Positions 17,230 through 25,853 of a DNA stretch of 64,000 nucleotides are shown here, piece after piece. Positions within the stretch are counted from its first letter, which is position 1. Every line of letters begins with the position of its first letter. Under the pieces are notes generated by a model. That model was not told the origin of the DNA. It did not search any database and worked only from the letters and a program-made list of their open reading frames with translations. The position numbers and the translations under genes were made by a program. The stretch is from CAZCTC01 sp964501335 (lineage in GTDB: Bacteria > Chloroflexota > Anaerolineae > B4-G1 > SLSP01): NCBI GenBank assembly GCA_964501335.1, contig CAZCTC010000033.1:1-64000 (forward strand). The letters are read 5' to 3'.

Positions 17230-18021
17230 TTATTTCCACTGAGTGAGAATGGTTTCGCGCTGGAAGATTTTGGTGCCCCACCAGGCAAGGCCGATGTTGA
17301 TGATCAACAGGACCAGGGCGCAGATCAGCATCAGTTGCAGGTTGAGCATGACCAGCCCGGCGATCTGGCTGAAAAAGAGCCCCAGGATCGGGAGGATCAG
17401 AAGCATGGAGATCTGTTCGGCGGCGCGGGGGTCGTTGACCCGGGAGGAGACCATGATGGTGACGATGACGGCGATGAAGGCCATCAGCGGGCCTACCAGC
17501 AGGACGGCGACGAGCCACATCGGGCTGAGGAGTTGTTGGTAGAAGGCGTCGTTCTGGACGATGATCCGGGCTCCGATGAGGAAGACGATGAAGCTGCCCC
17601 AGGTCGCGACGACGGCGGGGATGGCGGCGGCCAGCCCTTTGCCGAGGATCAGTTCCATTGTGGTGATGGGGGTGGCCAGCAGGGGCTCGAGGCAGTGGGT
17701 GGTTTTTTCGCCGACGATGCTGTAGGCGGAGATGGTGACCGGGATGATGACGGGGGTCATCATGAAGAGCATCATGATTTCGCTGATGATCATCAGGTAG
17801 AGGCATTCGCTGCCGGTGAGGTTGCCGGCGCACATGGAGAGGGCTTCCGGGGGGATATCGCTGGTCATGGTGCTGCCGGTGCTGAGCATCGCCCAGAGCA
17901 TGATGAGGGGGAGGAGGGTGAAGAAGAGCGGCAGAAAGAGGACGACGAAGAAGACCATTTTGTTTTGGAAGACTTCGGCCCATTCCTTATCGATGATGGT
18001 GCGGATCTTTTTCATGTCCAT
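17230..18021 (-). CDS. ABC-2 type transporter permease (NatB-like), 263 aa
   Basis: Membrane component of an ABC exporter. IDKEWAEVFQNKM at the N-terminus is the conserved amphipathic entry of NatB/ABC-2 permeases, followed by six hydrophobic segments. The partner ATPase is the preceding gene (18094-18999). The substrate is unknown; relatives export sodium ions, antibiotics or peptides. A very strong hairpin separates the two genes, which may lower permease expression relative to the ATPase. The ATG encodes MDMKK; a second ATG two codons later is also possible. Confidence 0.88.
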   Translation of the reverse strand: MDMKKIRTIIDKEWAEVFQNKMVFFVVLFLPLFFTLLPLIMLWAMLSTGSTMTSDIPPEALSMCAGNLTGSECLYLMIISEIMMLFMMTPVIIPVTISAYSIVGEKTTHCLEPLLATPITTMELILGKGLAAAIPAVVATWGSFIVFLIGARIIVQNDAFYQQLLSPMWLVAVLLVGPLMAFIAVIVTIMVSSRVNDPRAAEQISMLLILPILGLFFSQIAGLVMLNLQLMLICALVLLIINIGLAWWGTKIFQRETILTQWK

Positions 18022-18039
18022 GGTTATTTTCCTTATTTC

Positions 18040-18088
18040 TTTGTTTTATTTTCACCGCCGCCGAAGGCGGCGGTGAAAATAAAACAAA
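18040..18088. terminator. Strong hairpin inside the ABC operon
   Basis: A near-perfect 24-bp stem (TTTGTTTTATTTTC on one side, GAAAATAAAACAAA on the other, with CCGCCGCC/GGCGGCGG in the middle) fills the gap between the ATPase stop and the permease start. It could be a partial terminator, an RNA-stability element or a processing site. Confidence 0.7.
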
Positions 18089-18093
18089 TTTTC

Positions 18094-18999
18094 TTAGTTG
18101 TTAATCAATGAAAGATAGATTTCTTCCAGGGAGTGGCGGAGTTCGCCGACGAATTGGATTTCGGCGCCGGCTTCGACCAGCGCTTTGACGACCAGCGGGT
18201 TTTGCGCTTCCGGGTCGGGGATGTTGGCGACGATTTTGTTGTCGACGGATTGGACTTTTTGCACGAAGGGCATCCTGGTGACGATATTCAGCAGGGCAGG
18301 CGTGATTTCTTTCAGATGGAAGACCACGGTGCGTCCGTAGAGCCGTTGGCGCAGTCCGGCCGGCGTATCGACCATGATCAGTTTTTGCTTCATCACGCCG
18401 ATGCGGTCGCAGAGCCGGTCGGCTTCATCGAGGTTGTGGGTGCAGAGGAAGATAGTGCGGCCCTGGGCCTTGATCTCTTCGATGAAGTCGCGTACCAGTT
18501 TGGCGGCTTCGGGGTCCAGCCCGGAGGTCGGTTCGTCGAGGAAGACGATCCGGGGTTCGTGGAGCAGGGCGCGGCAGATGGCCAGCTTTTGTTTCATCCC
18601 TTTGGAGAAGCTGCCGGCCTGATCGAAGCGGCGTTCCCAGAGGCCCAGCATGCGCAGGTATTTTTCGACCTGGCCGGCGATATCGTTGACTTCGTAGAGT
18701 TTGGCGAAGATGGTGAGGTTTTTTTCTGCGCTGAGCCGTTCGTAGAGGCCGGGGGTTTCGGTGAGGATTCCCACGGTGCGGCGGATGGCGGTGTCGTCTT
18801 TGCCGACTTCGTAGCCGTTGATGACGGCCCGTCCGGAGGTGGGTTGGATAAGGCTGGTGAGCATGCGGACGGTGGTGGTTTTGCCGGCTCCGTTGGGGCC
18901 CAGGAAGCCGAAGACTTCGCCTTCTTTGACTTCCAGGTTCAGGTTGTCGACGGCGGTGCGCTGATTGAAGGTTTTGGTTAAGTTTTCTGTTTTGATCAT
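18094..18999 (-). CDS. ABC transporter ATP-binding protein, 301 aa
   Basis: Nucleotide-binding subunit of an ABC-2 exporter. Walker A GPNGAGKTTT near residue 34, Q-loop LTETPGLYERL, signature FSKGMKQKL, Walker B IVFLDEPTSGLDPE and the H-loop in CTHNLDEAD are all intact. The C-terminal region after residue 220 is the regulatory extension of NatA/CcmA-like exporters. It is the first gene of a three-gene minus-strand operon with the permease and the zinc-ribbon membrane protein. GAGGTAAC precedes the ATG. Confidence 0.93.
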   Translation of the reverse strand: MIKTENLTKTFNQRTAVDNLNLEVKEGEVFGFLGPNGAGKTTTVRMLTSLIQPTSGRAVINGYEVGKDDTAIRRTVGILTETPGLYERLSAEKNLTIFAKLYEVNDIAGQVEKYLRMLGLWERRFDQAGSFSKGMKQKLAICRALLHEPRIVFLDEPTSGLDPEAAKLVRDFIEEIKAQGRTIFLCTHNLDEADRLCDRIGVMKQKLIMVDTPAGLRQRLYGRTVVFHLKEITPALLNIVTRMPFVQKVQSVDNKIVANIPDPEAQNPLVVKALVEAGAEIQFVGELRHSLEEIYLSLINN

Positions 19000-19142
19000 T
19001 TGTTACCTCGGTATGCAACCGGTTTCCAGGATTGAGTATAGCACAAATATGGAAAAACGACAGCGATTACAACTTTCAGGTAATTTGTAATTCCGGGGAA
19101 GGGGGCAGCAGCAAGTAGACAGTAGACAGCAGCAAGTAGACA

Positions 19143-19278
19143 GCCTATGTCGCCGGCGGTTCTGGAAAAGGACCATGTTTTGGCGCGCATTCTGATGCGC
19201 GCCAAAACATAAACAAAAAAACTCTCTCTTCCCATCATGCGCGGCGTATCTGGCCGGGCAAGTGCCTTTTGCGGGACG
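19143..19278 (-). repeat. Dispersed hairpin element between divergent genes
   Basis: Reverse copy. Hairpin 19174-19210 has stem GGCGCGCA/TGCGCGCC with arms CATGTTTT/AAAACATG-like, then CTCTCTCTTCCC, GCGCGGCG and TTGCGGGACG. It sits between two divergently transcribed genes, where no terminator is needed. A GTAGACAG minisatellite (19112-19143) lies at its left. Confidence 0.75.
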
Positions 19279-19308
19279 TTACAAGGCCGGGGCCATGCCA
19301 TAGAGCCC

Positions 19309-19760
19309 TATTTTCAGGACAGAAGGTCATGCGGAGGGCGGCACCCCGAAGGATGAAAATAGACGATTCGTCAGGATGGGGTACCCACAAGGGGTACCCC
19401 TACGGGAGATCGTTTGTGTAGGGGCGACCTTTATGATCGCCCGGGGGAGGATTTTTTGTACGGCGGGGCTATTTTCAGGACAGAAGGCCATGCAGGGGGC
19501 GGCACCCCGAAGGATGAAAATAGACGATTCGTCAGGATTGGGTACCCACAAGGGGTACCCCTACGGGAGATCGGTTGTGTAGGGGCGACCTTTATGATCG
19601 CCCGGGGGAGGATTTTTTGCACGGCGGGGCTATTTTCAGGACAGAACGCCATGCCGGGGGCGGCATCCCGAAAAATGAAAATAGACGATTCGTCAGGATT
19701 GGGTACCCACAAGGGGTACCCCTACGGGAGATCGTTTGTGTAGGGGCGAGGTTCCCTCGC
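19309..19760 (+). repeat. 161-bp tandem repeat, 2.8 units
   Basis: Units starting TATTTTCAGGACAGA at 19309, 19470 and 19631 are spaced exactly 161 bp. Each contains a palindromic GGGTACCCACAAGGGGTACC block and a GTAGGGGCGACC...ATCGCCCGGGG palindrome. The units differ by only a few bases; the third diverges after 19745 into other GTAGGGGCGA-type repeats that continue to about 19870. This explains most of the 950-bp gap between 18999 and 19950. Confidence 0.9.
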
Positions 19761-19870
19761 CCAATGCCGGTTCCGAAGGCGGTTACCGGGCGGGGTTACC
19801 CCGCCCCTACATTGGTGGTGTTTGCGTAGGGGGGGCCCGCTGTGGCCGCCCTGGGGGAGATTTGGGGTGG
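19745..19870. repeat. GTAGGGGCGA-type inverted repeats
   Basis: Several short inverted pairs: GGGGCGAGGTTCCCTCGCCC, CGGGCGGGGTTACCCCGCCC and GGGGGGCCCGCTGTGGCC. Such sequences are common dispersed junk repeats in Chloroflexota and cyanobacteria. No coding function is supported. Confidence 0.65.
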
Positions 19871-19949
19871 CTTTTCCTCGGGGGAAAATCCGGTACAATG
19901 GGGAGGCGCCGCCTGGAAGGGCGGCGTTAACTCTGCATGGAGGTCGATC

Positions 19950-20681
19950 ATGCAATTTTACTTTATCAGGCATGCGCAATCGGAAAACAATCGGATGTGG
20001 GAGTTGAATCTGAATGATACCGGCCGGACGGAAGATCCGGATCTTTCAGATTTGGGGCGTGAGCAGACTTTTTATCTGGCGCGGTTCCTGGCCGGTCCGG
20101 AGAAGCGGTTACCGCCGACGGGGCGCCGTGATGCGCAGAATCGGGCCGGCTTTGATTTGACGCATCTTTATTGCAGCCCCATGTTGCGGGCAGTGGCGAC
20201 GGCGATGGCGATTGGGAAGGAGTTGGGTCTGCCGGTGCGGGTGTGGGAGGATTTGCACGAGTGCGGGGGGATTTATCTGGCGGATGCGGAGACCGGTGAA
20301 CGGGTGGGATTGCCGGGGCGCCGGGCGAGTTATTACCAGGAGCATTATCCGGAGTTGATTTTGCCGGAGGATTTTGCGGAGGAGGGCTGGTGGAACGGCC
20401 GATCCTATGAAGAGCATGAAGAGCGGCTGCTCCGGGCCCGGCGTGTCTGGGACGGGCTGCTGGCGCGGCATGGTGAGACGGAGGATCGGGTGGCGGTGGT
20501 GAGCCATGGAGCCTTTTTTAATTATTTGATGGGCACACTGTTTGAGACGCCGTTGCCGGAGGAGCGTTTCTGGATGGCGATGAGCAATGCGGCGGTGACG
20601 CGGGTGGATTTTGCCTTTGGGGAGATTATGGTCGTTTATTCCAACCGGCTGGAGTTTATGCCGCGGGAGTTGATCTCTTAA
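19950..20681 (+). CDS. Histidine phosphatase family protein, 243 aa
   Basis: Phosphoglycerate-mutase-like (branch 1 histidine phosphatase) fold: FIRHAQSENN at the N-terminus gives the nucleophile His in RHAQS, LYCSPMLRAVATA is the phosphate pocket and VAVVSHGAFFNYL holds the second His. Unlike GpmA at 12182 it has no bisphosphoglycerate mutase signature and a long insertion with a GRRASYYQEHYPE segment, so it is more likely a phosphatase on an unknown substrate. ATG with GGAGGTCGATC upstream; a weak promoter with TACAAT at 19894-19899. The preceding 950 bp are repeats. Confidence 0.87.
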   Translation: MQFYFIRHAQSENNRMWELNLNDTGRTEDPDLSDLGREQTFYLARFLAGPEKRLPPTGRRDAQNRAGFDLTHLYCSPMLRAVATAMAIGKELGLPVRVWEDLHECGGIYLADAETGERVGLPGRRASYYQEHYPELILPEDFAEEGWWNGRSYEEHEERLLRARRVWDGLLARHGETEDRVAVVSHGAFFNYLMGTLFETPLPEERFWMAMSNAAVTRVDFAFGEIMVVYSNRLEFMPRELIS

Positions 20682-20751
20682 AATAAAAGAAAAAACGCAA
20701 TACCGCAAAAGCAACTCAGATTTCACCGCAAAGACGCCGAGGGCGCCGAGA

Positions 20752-20861
20752 AAAAAGCCCGTGTTTTTGCGCGCATTCTTATGCGCGCAAAAACACAAAA
20801 AATAACCTCTCCTTCTATCCGCGCGTCGTTTCGCCCTGAATCAAAGCCTGTTGCGGGACGC
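20752..20861 (-). repeat. Dispersed hairpin element
   Basis: Reverse copy between convergent genes. Hairpin 20761-20796 (stem GCGCGCAT/ATGCGCGC, arms GTGTTTTT/AAAAACAC), then CCTCTCCTTC, GCGCGTCG and TTGCGGGACGC. A CCGCAAAAGCAACTCAG-type repeat (20701-20751) is fused at its left. Confidence 0.75.
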
Positions 20862-20896
20862 TACAATGCTGAGGAAATTAGAAAAGGCTTTGGGGA

Positions 20897-21232
20897 TCAA
20901 ATGCCCCGTTCGATCGAGGTGAGACGTTCGCGGCAGGGATGGAGGGCCTGGCGGAGGTAATCGACGATGATGTCGATATCCAGCCGGCCGCAGGCAAAGA
21001 TGTCGATGACGGCGAGGCCTTCTTCCGGCCAGGTGTGAACGCTGATGTGTGATTCGGCCAGCAGCAGGAAGCCGCTGGCCCCCCAGGGTTCAAATTGATG
21101 AAACTGTTCGCCGAGGATGGTGGCGTGGCCCCTTTCCGCCGCGCCGTGCAGAAGCGCCGGCCACGGGTCAACCCGTTCCAGCGGAAAGGGATCTTCCAGC
21201 CAGATATCGTAGAGCACATGCCGTTTGGACAT
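20897..21232 (-). CDS. speD: S-adenosylmethionine decarboxylase proenzyme, 111 aa
   Basis: Makes decarboxylated SAM, the aminopropyl donor for spermidine. The prokaryotic short-form signature is present: self-cleavage site E60-S61 in AESHISVHTWPE (S61 becomes the pyruvoyl group), with H66 and C81 in IDIFACG as the processing and catalytic residues. Length is slightly short for the family. It is the last gene of a minus-strand unit, 3 bp after the aminopropyltransferase gene, so donor synthesis and transfer are coupled. Confidence 0.93.
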   Translation of the reverse strand: MSKRHVLYDIWLEDPFPLERVDPWPALLHGAAERGHATILGEQFHQFEPWGASGFLLLAESHISVHTWPEEGLAVIDIFACGRLDIDIIVDYLRQALHPCRERLTSIERGI

Positions 21233-21235
21233 GGT

Positions 21236-22744
21236 TTATTCCCAACGTTTCCATCCTATCTCGTAGTAATGAAGGATGATCTGTTTGTCGAGCGTGCTGA
21301 TTTCCGTGGCGATTTCCGATGAGTCGCTGTCGAAGATCCGGCTGGCTTCCCACAGTTCGGGGGTCAGATAGCGCAGGGTGTCGGGAGGCGTCAGTGTTTT
21401 GGTCGGGATGGCGCGGTTGGAGGCCAGCACAAAGCCCCAATCCCCGAAGGAGGGGACGTAAATGTGATAGGGCAGGGTCTGGAATCCGGCCGACGTGACG
21501 GTGTGAGCGATGCACCAGTAGGTCTCGCGGGCGAAGTAGGGCGAGGTGGATTGCACGGAGATCATGCCTCCGGCGGCCAGCCGATTTTCGATCATTTTGT
21601 AGAATTCCTGGCTGTAGAGTTTCCCCAGGCTTTCATGTTCCGGATCGGGAAGATCGACCAGAATGACCGGGAAGCGTTCTGCTCCGGTTTGCAGGTAGTT
21701 GAAGGCGTCCTCATGGACCAGTTCAACCCGGGGATCAAGCATGGCGCGTTGGTTGACGGTGAGCAGGGCGGGATGTTCCCGGGCCAGCCGGGTGATTTCG
21801 GGATCGATATCGACAAGCACGATGCGCTGCACGTCGGGATATTTCAGCACTTCCCGGACGGCCAATCCGTCGCCGCCGCCCAGGATGAGGACCGATTCCC
21901 GGGAGGGGCTCAGGAGCATCGGCGGATGGACCAGGAATTCGTGATAGCGGTATTCATCTTCGGCGCTGAATTGCAGGCTGCCGTCGAGGTAGAGTCGGAG
22001 ATCGTCGCCCCAGCGGGTGAGGATGATTTCCTGGTATTGGGTGCGTTTGGTGTAGATGATCGGGTCGTCGTAGAGGCTCTGTTGGAAGAAGCTGTTGAGT
22101 TGCAGGGCCCAGATCTCGCCGCCCAGCAGCAACAGTGAGATCAGGCCGATGAAGCCGCCGATGGGGCGCCAGTTGGGAATGCGGGTTCGGAACAGTCCCA
22201 GGGTCATCGCGGCGACGGCCATGTTGAGCAATCCCGTAGCGAAGGAGGTCTTCAAGAGCCCCAGATAGGGGAGCAATATCAGCGGAAAGACCAGCGATGC
22301 AAGCAAGGAGCCCAGGTAATCGAAGGCGAGGACATTGGAGAGGGTGTTTTTCAACGCATCCTGTCCTCCGCTCAACCGGGTGAGCAAGGGAATTTCCATC
22401 CCAACGCCGCTGCCGATCAGGATGATGATGACGACCATGGCCGGGTAATAGAGGTTGCTGAAAGTGAAGAAGGAGTAGAGCAATCCGGCCGACGCGCCGC
22501 CGATCAGTCCAACGGCAACTTCGATCAAGATGAACCAGGTCAGAGAGTCGCGGGTGATCCAGCGCGAAGCATACGAACCCAATCCCATGGCGCTCATGAA
22601 GAGGCCGATGGTGAGCGAAAATTGGGTGACGCTGTTGCCCAACAAATAGGAAGAGAGCGTGCCGACGATCAGTTCATAGGTCAGCGCGCAGACCGCCAGA
22701 ACAAAGACTGAGACCAGGAGCAGGGTGGATTGGCGAGATGTCAA
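21236..22744 (-). CDS. speE: Membrane-anchored polyamine aminopropyltransferase, 502 aa
   Basis: Two-part protein. About 200 N-terminal residues form six or seven membrane segments (LLLVSVFVLAVCALTYEL and later ones). The C-terminal half is a spermidine-synthase domain with the SAM-binding LILGGGDGLAVREVLKY and the acidic VDIDPEI motifs. It transfers an aminopropyl group from decarboxylated SAM, made by the adjacent SpeD, to a polyamine; the exact acceptor is unknown. Such membrane-linked SpeE proteins recur beside DUF350 and DUF4178 genes, as here. It starts 6 bp after the DUF350 stop. Confidence 0.9.
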   Translation of the reverse strand: MTSRQSTLLLVSVFVLAVCALTYELIVGTLSSYLLGNSVTQFSLTIGLFMSAMGLGSYASRWITRDSLTWFILIEVAVGLIGGASAGLLYSFFTFSNLYYPAMVVIIILIGSGVGMEIPLLTRLSGGQDALKNTLSNVLAFDYLGSLLASLVFPLILLPYLGLLKTSFATGLLNMAVAAMTLGLFRTRIPNWRPIGGFIGLISLLLLGGEIWALQLNSFFQQSLYDDPIIYTKRTQYQEIILTRWGDDLRLYLDGSLQFSAEDEYRYHEFLVHPPMLLSPSRESVLILGGGDGLAVREVLKYPDVQRIVLVDIDPEITRLAREHPALLTVNQRAMLDPRVELVHEDAFNYLQTGAERFPVILVDLPDPEHESLGKLYSQEFYKMIENRLAAGGMISVQSTSPYFARETYWCIAHTVTSAGFQTLPYHIYVPSFGDWGFVLASNRAIPTKTLTPPDTLRYLTPELWEASRIFDSDSSEIATEISTLDKQIILHYYEIGWKRWE

Positions 22745-22750
22745 TGTGAA

Positions 22751-23041
22751 CTACCGGATGGCGGTGGAGATGATGATGGCGATTCCGATAAAGACCCCGG
22801 CCAGCATGATGCCCAGCGCGATGTTCTGGTCTTCGACCAGTTCCCGCCGCAGATCCAGCCCGATCATGCGATCGAATGCGACATAGCCGGCAAGGCAAAG
22901 TAGAATCCCAATGACGCCGTAGATCAGGGTCGAGAGGATGGACATAAGGTTGAGGTCGTCGGTGGGCGTCTGGTAGAGATAGGTGGTGAAAGGCATGATC
23001 CCTGCTGCCAGGCTCCATAGAACGATCGATTTGGATTTCAT
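22751..23041 (-). CDS. DUF350 (YjfL/UPF0719-like) membrane protein, 96 aa
   Basis: Three or so membrane segments (VLWSLAAGIMPFTTYL, ILSTLIYGVIGILLCLAGYV, ALGIMLAGVFIGIAIIIST) with the LVEDQNIALGIMLAGVFIGI stretch typical of DUF350 (one half of the usual two-repeat protein). Function unknown; DUF350 genes are often near polyamine genes and PspA-type envelope-stress genes. The ATG has GCAGGAGGAATC upstream; a longer in-frame start runs through the upstream small gene. It lies in the middle of the polyamine operon. Confidence 0.85.
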   Translation of the reverse strand: MKSKSIVLWSLAAGIMPFTTYLYQTPTDDLNLMSILSTLIYGVIGILLCLAGYVAFDRMIGLDLRRELVEDQNIALGIMLAGVFIGIAIIISTAIR

Positions 23042-23063
23042 GATTCCTCCTGCTTTAGTTAAG

Positions 23064-23237
23064 TTATTTTCCGGCGCCGGGGCCGCCGCCCTGGACCTGG
23101 GGGCCGTTAAGGCTGCCGGCGCGGAGAGAGCGGGCGCCGACCCGTTGTGATCCATATCCCCAATAGGCGGCCGTGCAGACCATCAGGAATGCGGCCAACA
23201 GTACCACCATGATGATTCGAGAAAGCCACTTGGTCAT
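23064..23237 (-). CDS. Small single-pass membrane protein, 57 aa
   Basis: Short gene with a strong ribosome binding site (TAAGGAGGCATTCC) before ATG. The product starts MTKWLSR, has one hydrophobic helix (IIMVVLLAAFLMVCTAAYW) and ends in a Gly-rich tail (GGGPGAGK). It resembles the type of small membrane protein often hidden in operons. The stop is 22 bp before the DUF350 start, so it is probably co-transcribed with DUF350, speE and speD. No family is recognised. Ribosome binding site and operon position are the main support. Confidence 0.65.
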   Translation of the reverse strand: MTKWLSRIIMVVLLAAFLMVCTAAYWGYGSQRVGARSLRAGSLNGPQVQGGGPGAGK

Positions 23238-23280
23238 GGAATGCCTCCTTATTGTTAATTGCCTGTGCGATAAGTTTTTA

Positions 23281-23405
23281 GCGTCCCGTAAAAGGCTTTT
23301 TCCTGGTCAGATACGACACGCTGTGCGAAGCAGGCGGAGAGAGTTTTTTGTTGGTATTTTTGCACTGTCAGTGCAAAAATACCGATTTTTTTCGATCTGT
23401 GTAAT
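23281..23405 (+). repeat. Dispersed hairpin element
   Basis: Forward copy: GCGTCCCGTAAAAGGC, TTTTTCCTGGTCAGATACG, GAGAGAGTTTTTTG, hairpin 23353-23383 (stem TTTTTGCACTG/CAGTGCAAAAA, GGTA/TACC ends) and a CGATCTGTG tail box. First of a tandem pair with the copy at 23437. Confidence 0.8.
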
Positions 23406-23436
23406 TGTTCATTCGTGCCGATTAAAAACAGCTTTA

Positions 23437-23569
23437 GCGTCCCGCAAAAGGCTTTTTCCTGGTCAGATACGCCGCGCTGGATGGAAAGAGAGAGTTATTT
23501 TTATTCATTTTTCGGCGGCTTCAGAATGCCGCCGAAAAATAGGCTTTTCTTTCTCTGTTTTCCGGGTTG
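23437..23569 (+). repeat. Dispersed hairpin element
   Basis: Forward copy, 30 bp after the previous one: GCGTCCCGCAAAAGGC, CCTGGTCAGATACGCCGCGC, GAGAGAGTTATTTTTATTC, hairpin 23507-23540 with stem CGGCGGCTTC. The left blocks match the neighbour almost exactly but the stems differ. Confidence 0.8.
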
Positions 23570-23586
23570 ACGGTATAGGGCGTTTA

Positions 23587-25167
23587 TCAGTTGTCAAAGG
23601 CGTCGGTGATCTGTTCAACGATGGATTCGCGCGTGTCGCTCGACATGCCCATCCAGGTGAAGAGTAGCGCCAGGAAGCCGCAGACGGCGGCAAAGATCCA
23701 GAAGTAATGGACGGCCCAGACGGCGCCCCGCACCTGAACGTGGACCTGGGCGGTTTGGACCTGAGTTTCATCCATTGCTACTTCCAGGAAATATTCGCCG
23801 GGATCTTCCGGGACGAAAATATATTCGCCGGAAAGTGAGTTTTCGTGCCAGTATTCCCCATCTTCAGTGCCGGCTTCATCCCAGAATTCCGAGGCGAAGA
23901 GGTCGAAATCCAGATCGTCCGGCGAGGTGATGCCGATATCGACTACGGTCCAGCTGTTGGTGGGCAGGCCGTTGGTCGAGGCTTTGATTTGATAGGGGCG
24001 GTTGGCCTCTTTGATGTTGATAGGGCCCAGCGTGGCCGCCGCTCCGCCCAGAGAGACGTTGACCCATTTGTCGAGGATGGGGCGGCCCAGGGCCGAGGTG
24101 ACGCCGCCGAAGATGAGGACCACGCCGGCCAGGATGCCGCAGAAGGCAGCCAGTTGTCGGTAATAGTTGCTTTTTTCTGTCGGAGTGATGACGGGTTTTT
24201 TGACCAGATCTTCGCGGCCGAAGGCTTTCCAGACCTGAGCCCAGGAGATGGCTTTGCCTTCGAGCAGTTCGATCTCATCGAGCCGGTATTCGACGCTGTA
24301 GCGATGGATGCCCCGTTCAGCTTCGAGATAGTTGAACTGTTCGCCGATCTGTCCGCGCCAGGTCAGTTCGCCGTTCATGGCGATCAGCTGGGCCTGAGAG
24401 CGTTCGCGGACGATGGCATTGCCGCCGGGCACCGGAATCGAGCCGGCAGTGCGGGGATTGAAGGCGGCGGTCGGGGTGACCTTGCGTTGCAGCAGAAAGC
24501 CGTCTTCTGCATCGTAGCTCAGCCAGAGGAAGCTGCCGCGTTCGGTGGCAAGCAGCCATTCGTCCCACTGCCAGCGGTCTTCGTCGTCCCAGCCCATGTA
24601 GCGGGTCCAGCCGACGACCTGACAGCGGATATCGTTGAAGGTGGCTTCCATCCCCAATTCGATCGGTTGAGCCGGGCGGATCTCTTTGTTGATCGAGCCG
24701 ACGACCTCGGCCTGTTCGGCTCCCAGATCGAGGATACTCTGGCAATAGTTGCAGACGACGGTGCGGGTGGCTTCGCCGCCTTTGAGGTTGACGCTGCCGC
24801 CGCAGTTGGGGCAGGTGAGAAGTTTCAGGGAGACTTCCCCGCCGCTGATCGAGGGCGGGAGTGTGGGGGCGGCGGGAGCACTTTGAGGTTGATCCTGAGG
24901 GGCCGGCGTGGACGTTGGGGCCGATTTCAGGGCTTCGAGTTGTTCGGCGGCCCAGCGGTTTTCCGGATTCAGGACGAGGACGCGGGTGAGGCATTTGCGC
25001 TTCTGTTCCGGATCGTCCATGACGCGGGCGAGCCAGAGCCAGGCCTCTTCGTTTTGGGGATCGGCTTTTAAGACCTCGCGCAATCCCTGGATGGCCGGTT
25101 CTTTGGCGCCGCGGCGGGCGGCCCGGATGGCACGCTGCAATTGTTCGTTGATTGGATTTTCGCTCAC
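23587..25167 (-). CDS. Zinc-ribbon DUF4178-like membrane protein, 526 aa
   Basis: Three regions are visible: an N-terminal TPR-like helical repeat (QNEEAWLWLARVM and LNPENRWAAEQL), a zinc ribbon (CPNCGGS and CNYCQS), and a beta-rich DUF4178-like region with the characteristic GWDDEDRWQWDEWLL and RYSVEYRLDEIELLEGK stretches. Two membrane helices follow near the C-terminus (LAAFCGILAGVVLIFGGVT, YFWIFAAVCGFLALLFTW). Function is unknown, but DUF4178 genes accompany DUF350 and polyamine genes in other bacteria. I prefer the GTG start next to the previous stop (TGACGTG); an ATG at 25188 is possible and would overlap by 20 bp. Confidence 0.78.
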   Translation of the reverse strand: MSENPINEQLQRAIRAARRGAKEPAIQGLREVLKADPQNEEAWLWLARVMDDPEQKRKCLTRVLVLNPENRWAAEQLEALKSAPTSTPAPQDQPQSAPAAPTLPPSISGGEVSLKLLTCPNCGGSVNLKGGEATRTVVCNYCQSILDLGAEQAEVVGSINKEIRPAQPIELGMEATFNDIRCQVVGWTRYMGWDDEDRWQWDEWLLATERGSFLWLSYDAEDGFLLQRKVTPTAAFNPRTAGSIPVPGGNAIVRERSQAQLIAMNGELTWRGQIGEQFNYLEAERGIHRYSVEYRLDEIELLEGKAISWAQVWKAFGREDLVKKPVITPTEKSNYYRQLAAFCGILAGVVLIFGGVTSALGRPILDKWVNVSLGGAAATLGPINIKEANRPYQIKASTNGLPTNSWTVVDIGITSPDDLDFDLFASEFWDEAGTEDGEYWHENSLSGEYIFVPEDPGEYFLEVAMDETQVQTAQVHVQVRGAVWAVHYFWIFAAVCGFLALLFTWMGMSSDTRESIVEQITDAFDN

Positions 25168-25168
25168 G

Positions 25169-25792
25169 TCAGTAATCTTCGCTCTCAATGATCAGATCGG
25201 CATCGTTGACTGGACGGCCGAGGGAGAGTTCGATTTCGTCGTCCGTATATTCCACACTGACCAGGGCATTGCCGGCGGTCCCTTCCACGTAGGAGACCTT
25301 TTCGCCGGGGACCAGGGTGAAGGCGAGCTGGCCTTCGCCGCCGATGATGTGGGCCTGACCGCGTTCGGTGATGAAGACCTGGCGGTCGGCGATCTGAACG
25401 GTCTGTCCGACGCGAATCGAGTCAAAGGGGGGGATGGTGCCGGTAAAGGTCTGTTTGACGAAGAAGCTGTAGTTACCTTCGTCGACGACGAGCCAGCCGG
25501 GTTTGCCGTTATCGAAGACGATGAACCATTCATCCCACAGGCCGGCGTCGTATTGATAGCGGAGCCGGCCCATGACTTTGAAGGGCTGGTTCCAGAGTTT
25601 GCCGGCGGCATCGAGATAGAGAAGCGAGGGCATTTCTGCCAGTTTGGCAGTTTTGCCGGTAGGATCGAGTCCCGAATCGTGGACCAGAGAGATCTGGCCG
25701 CAGAAATCGCAGGTAATCATTTTGACAAAGCGATTTTTAAGAGGAAGCGGGGCTCCGCAGGCCGGACAACTCAGGCGTTTTGCTGTCGTCAT
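25169..25792 (-). CDS. Zinc-ribbon DUF4178-like protein, 207 aa
   Basis: Short relative of the next gene: an N-terminal zinc ribbon (CPACGAP and CDFCGQ) followed by a DUF4178-like beta domain (RYQYDAGLWDEWFIVFDNG and VEYTDDEIELSLGRPV). No membrane helix. It is the first gene of the minus-strand unit, with a good promoter at 25854-25881 and a GCGCTT-TGTC-AAGCGC palindrome over the -35 box. Two hairpin elements lie further downstream, between this pair and the polyamine genes. Confidence 0.75.
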   Translation of the reverse strand: MTTAKRLSCPACGAPLPLKNRFVKMITCDFCGQISLVHDSGLDPTGKTAKLAEMPSLLYLDAAGKLWNQPFKVMGRLRYQYDAGLWDEWFIVFDNGKPGWLVVDEGNYSFFVKQTFTGTIPPFDSIRVGQTVQIADRQVFITERGQAHIIGGEGQLAFTLVPGEKVSYVEGTAGNALVSVEYTDDEIELSLGRPVNDADLIIESEDY

Positions 25793-25853
25793 CGTGTTTC
25801 CCTTATGCGATTTTGGATGGCGGTAGCTGAGAATGGGAAGATAATTTAGATCA

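Noticed and set aside
19309..19760. Tandem units considered as a CRISPR array.
   Set aside because: Units are 161 bp and contiguous with no short repeat-spacer alternation and no cas genes; a plain tandem duplication fits.
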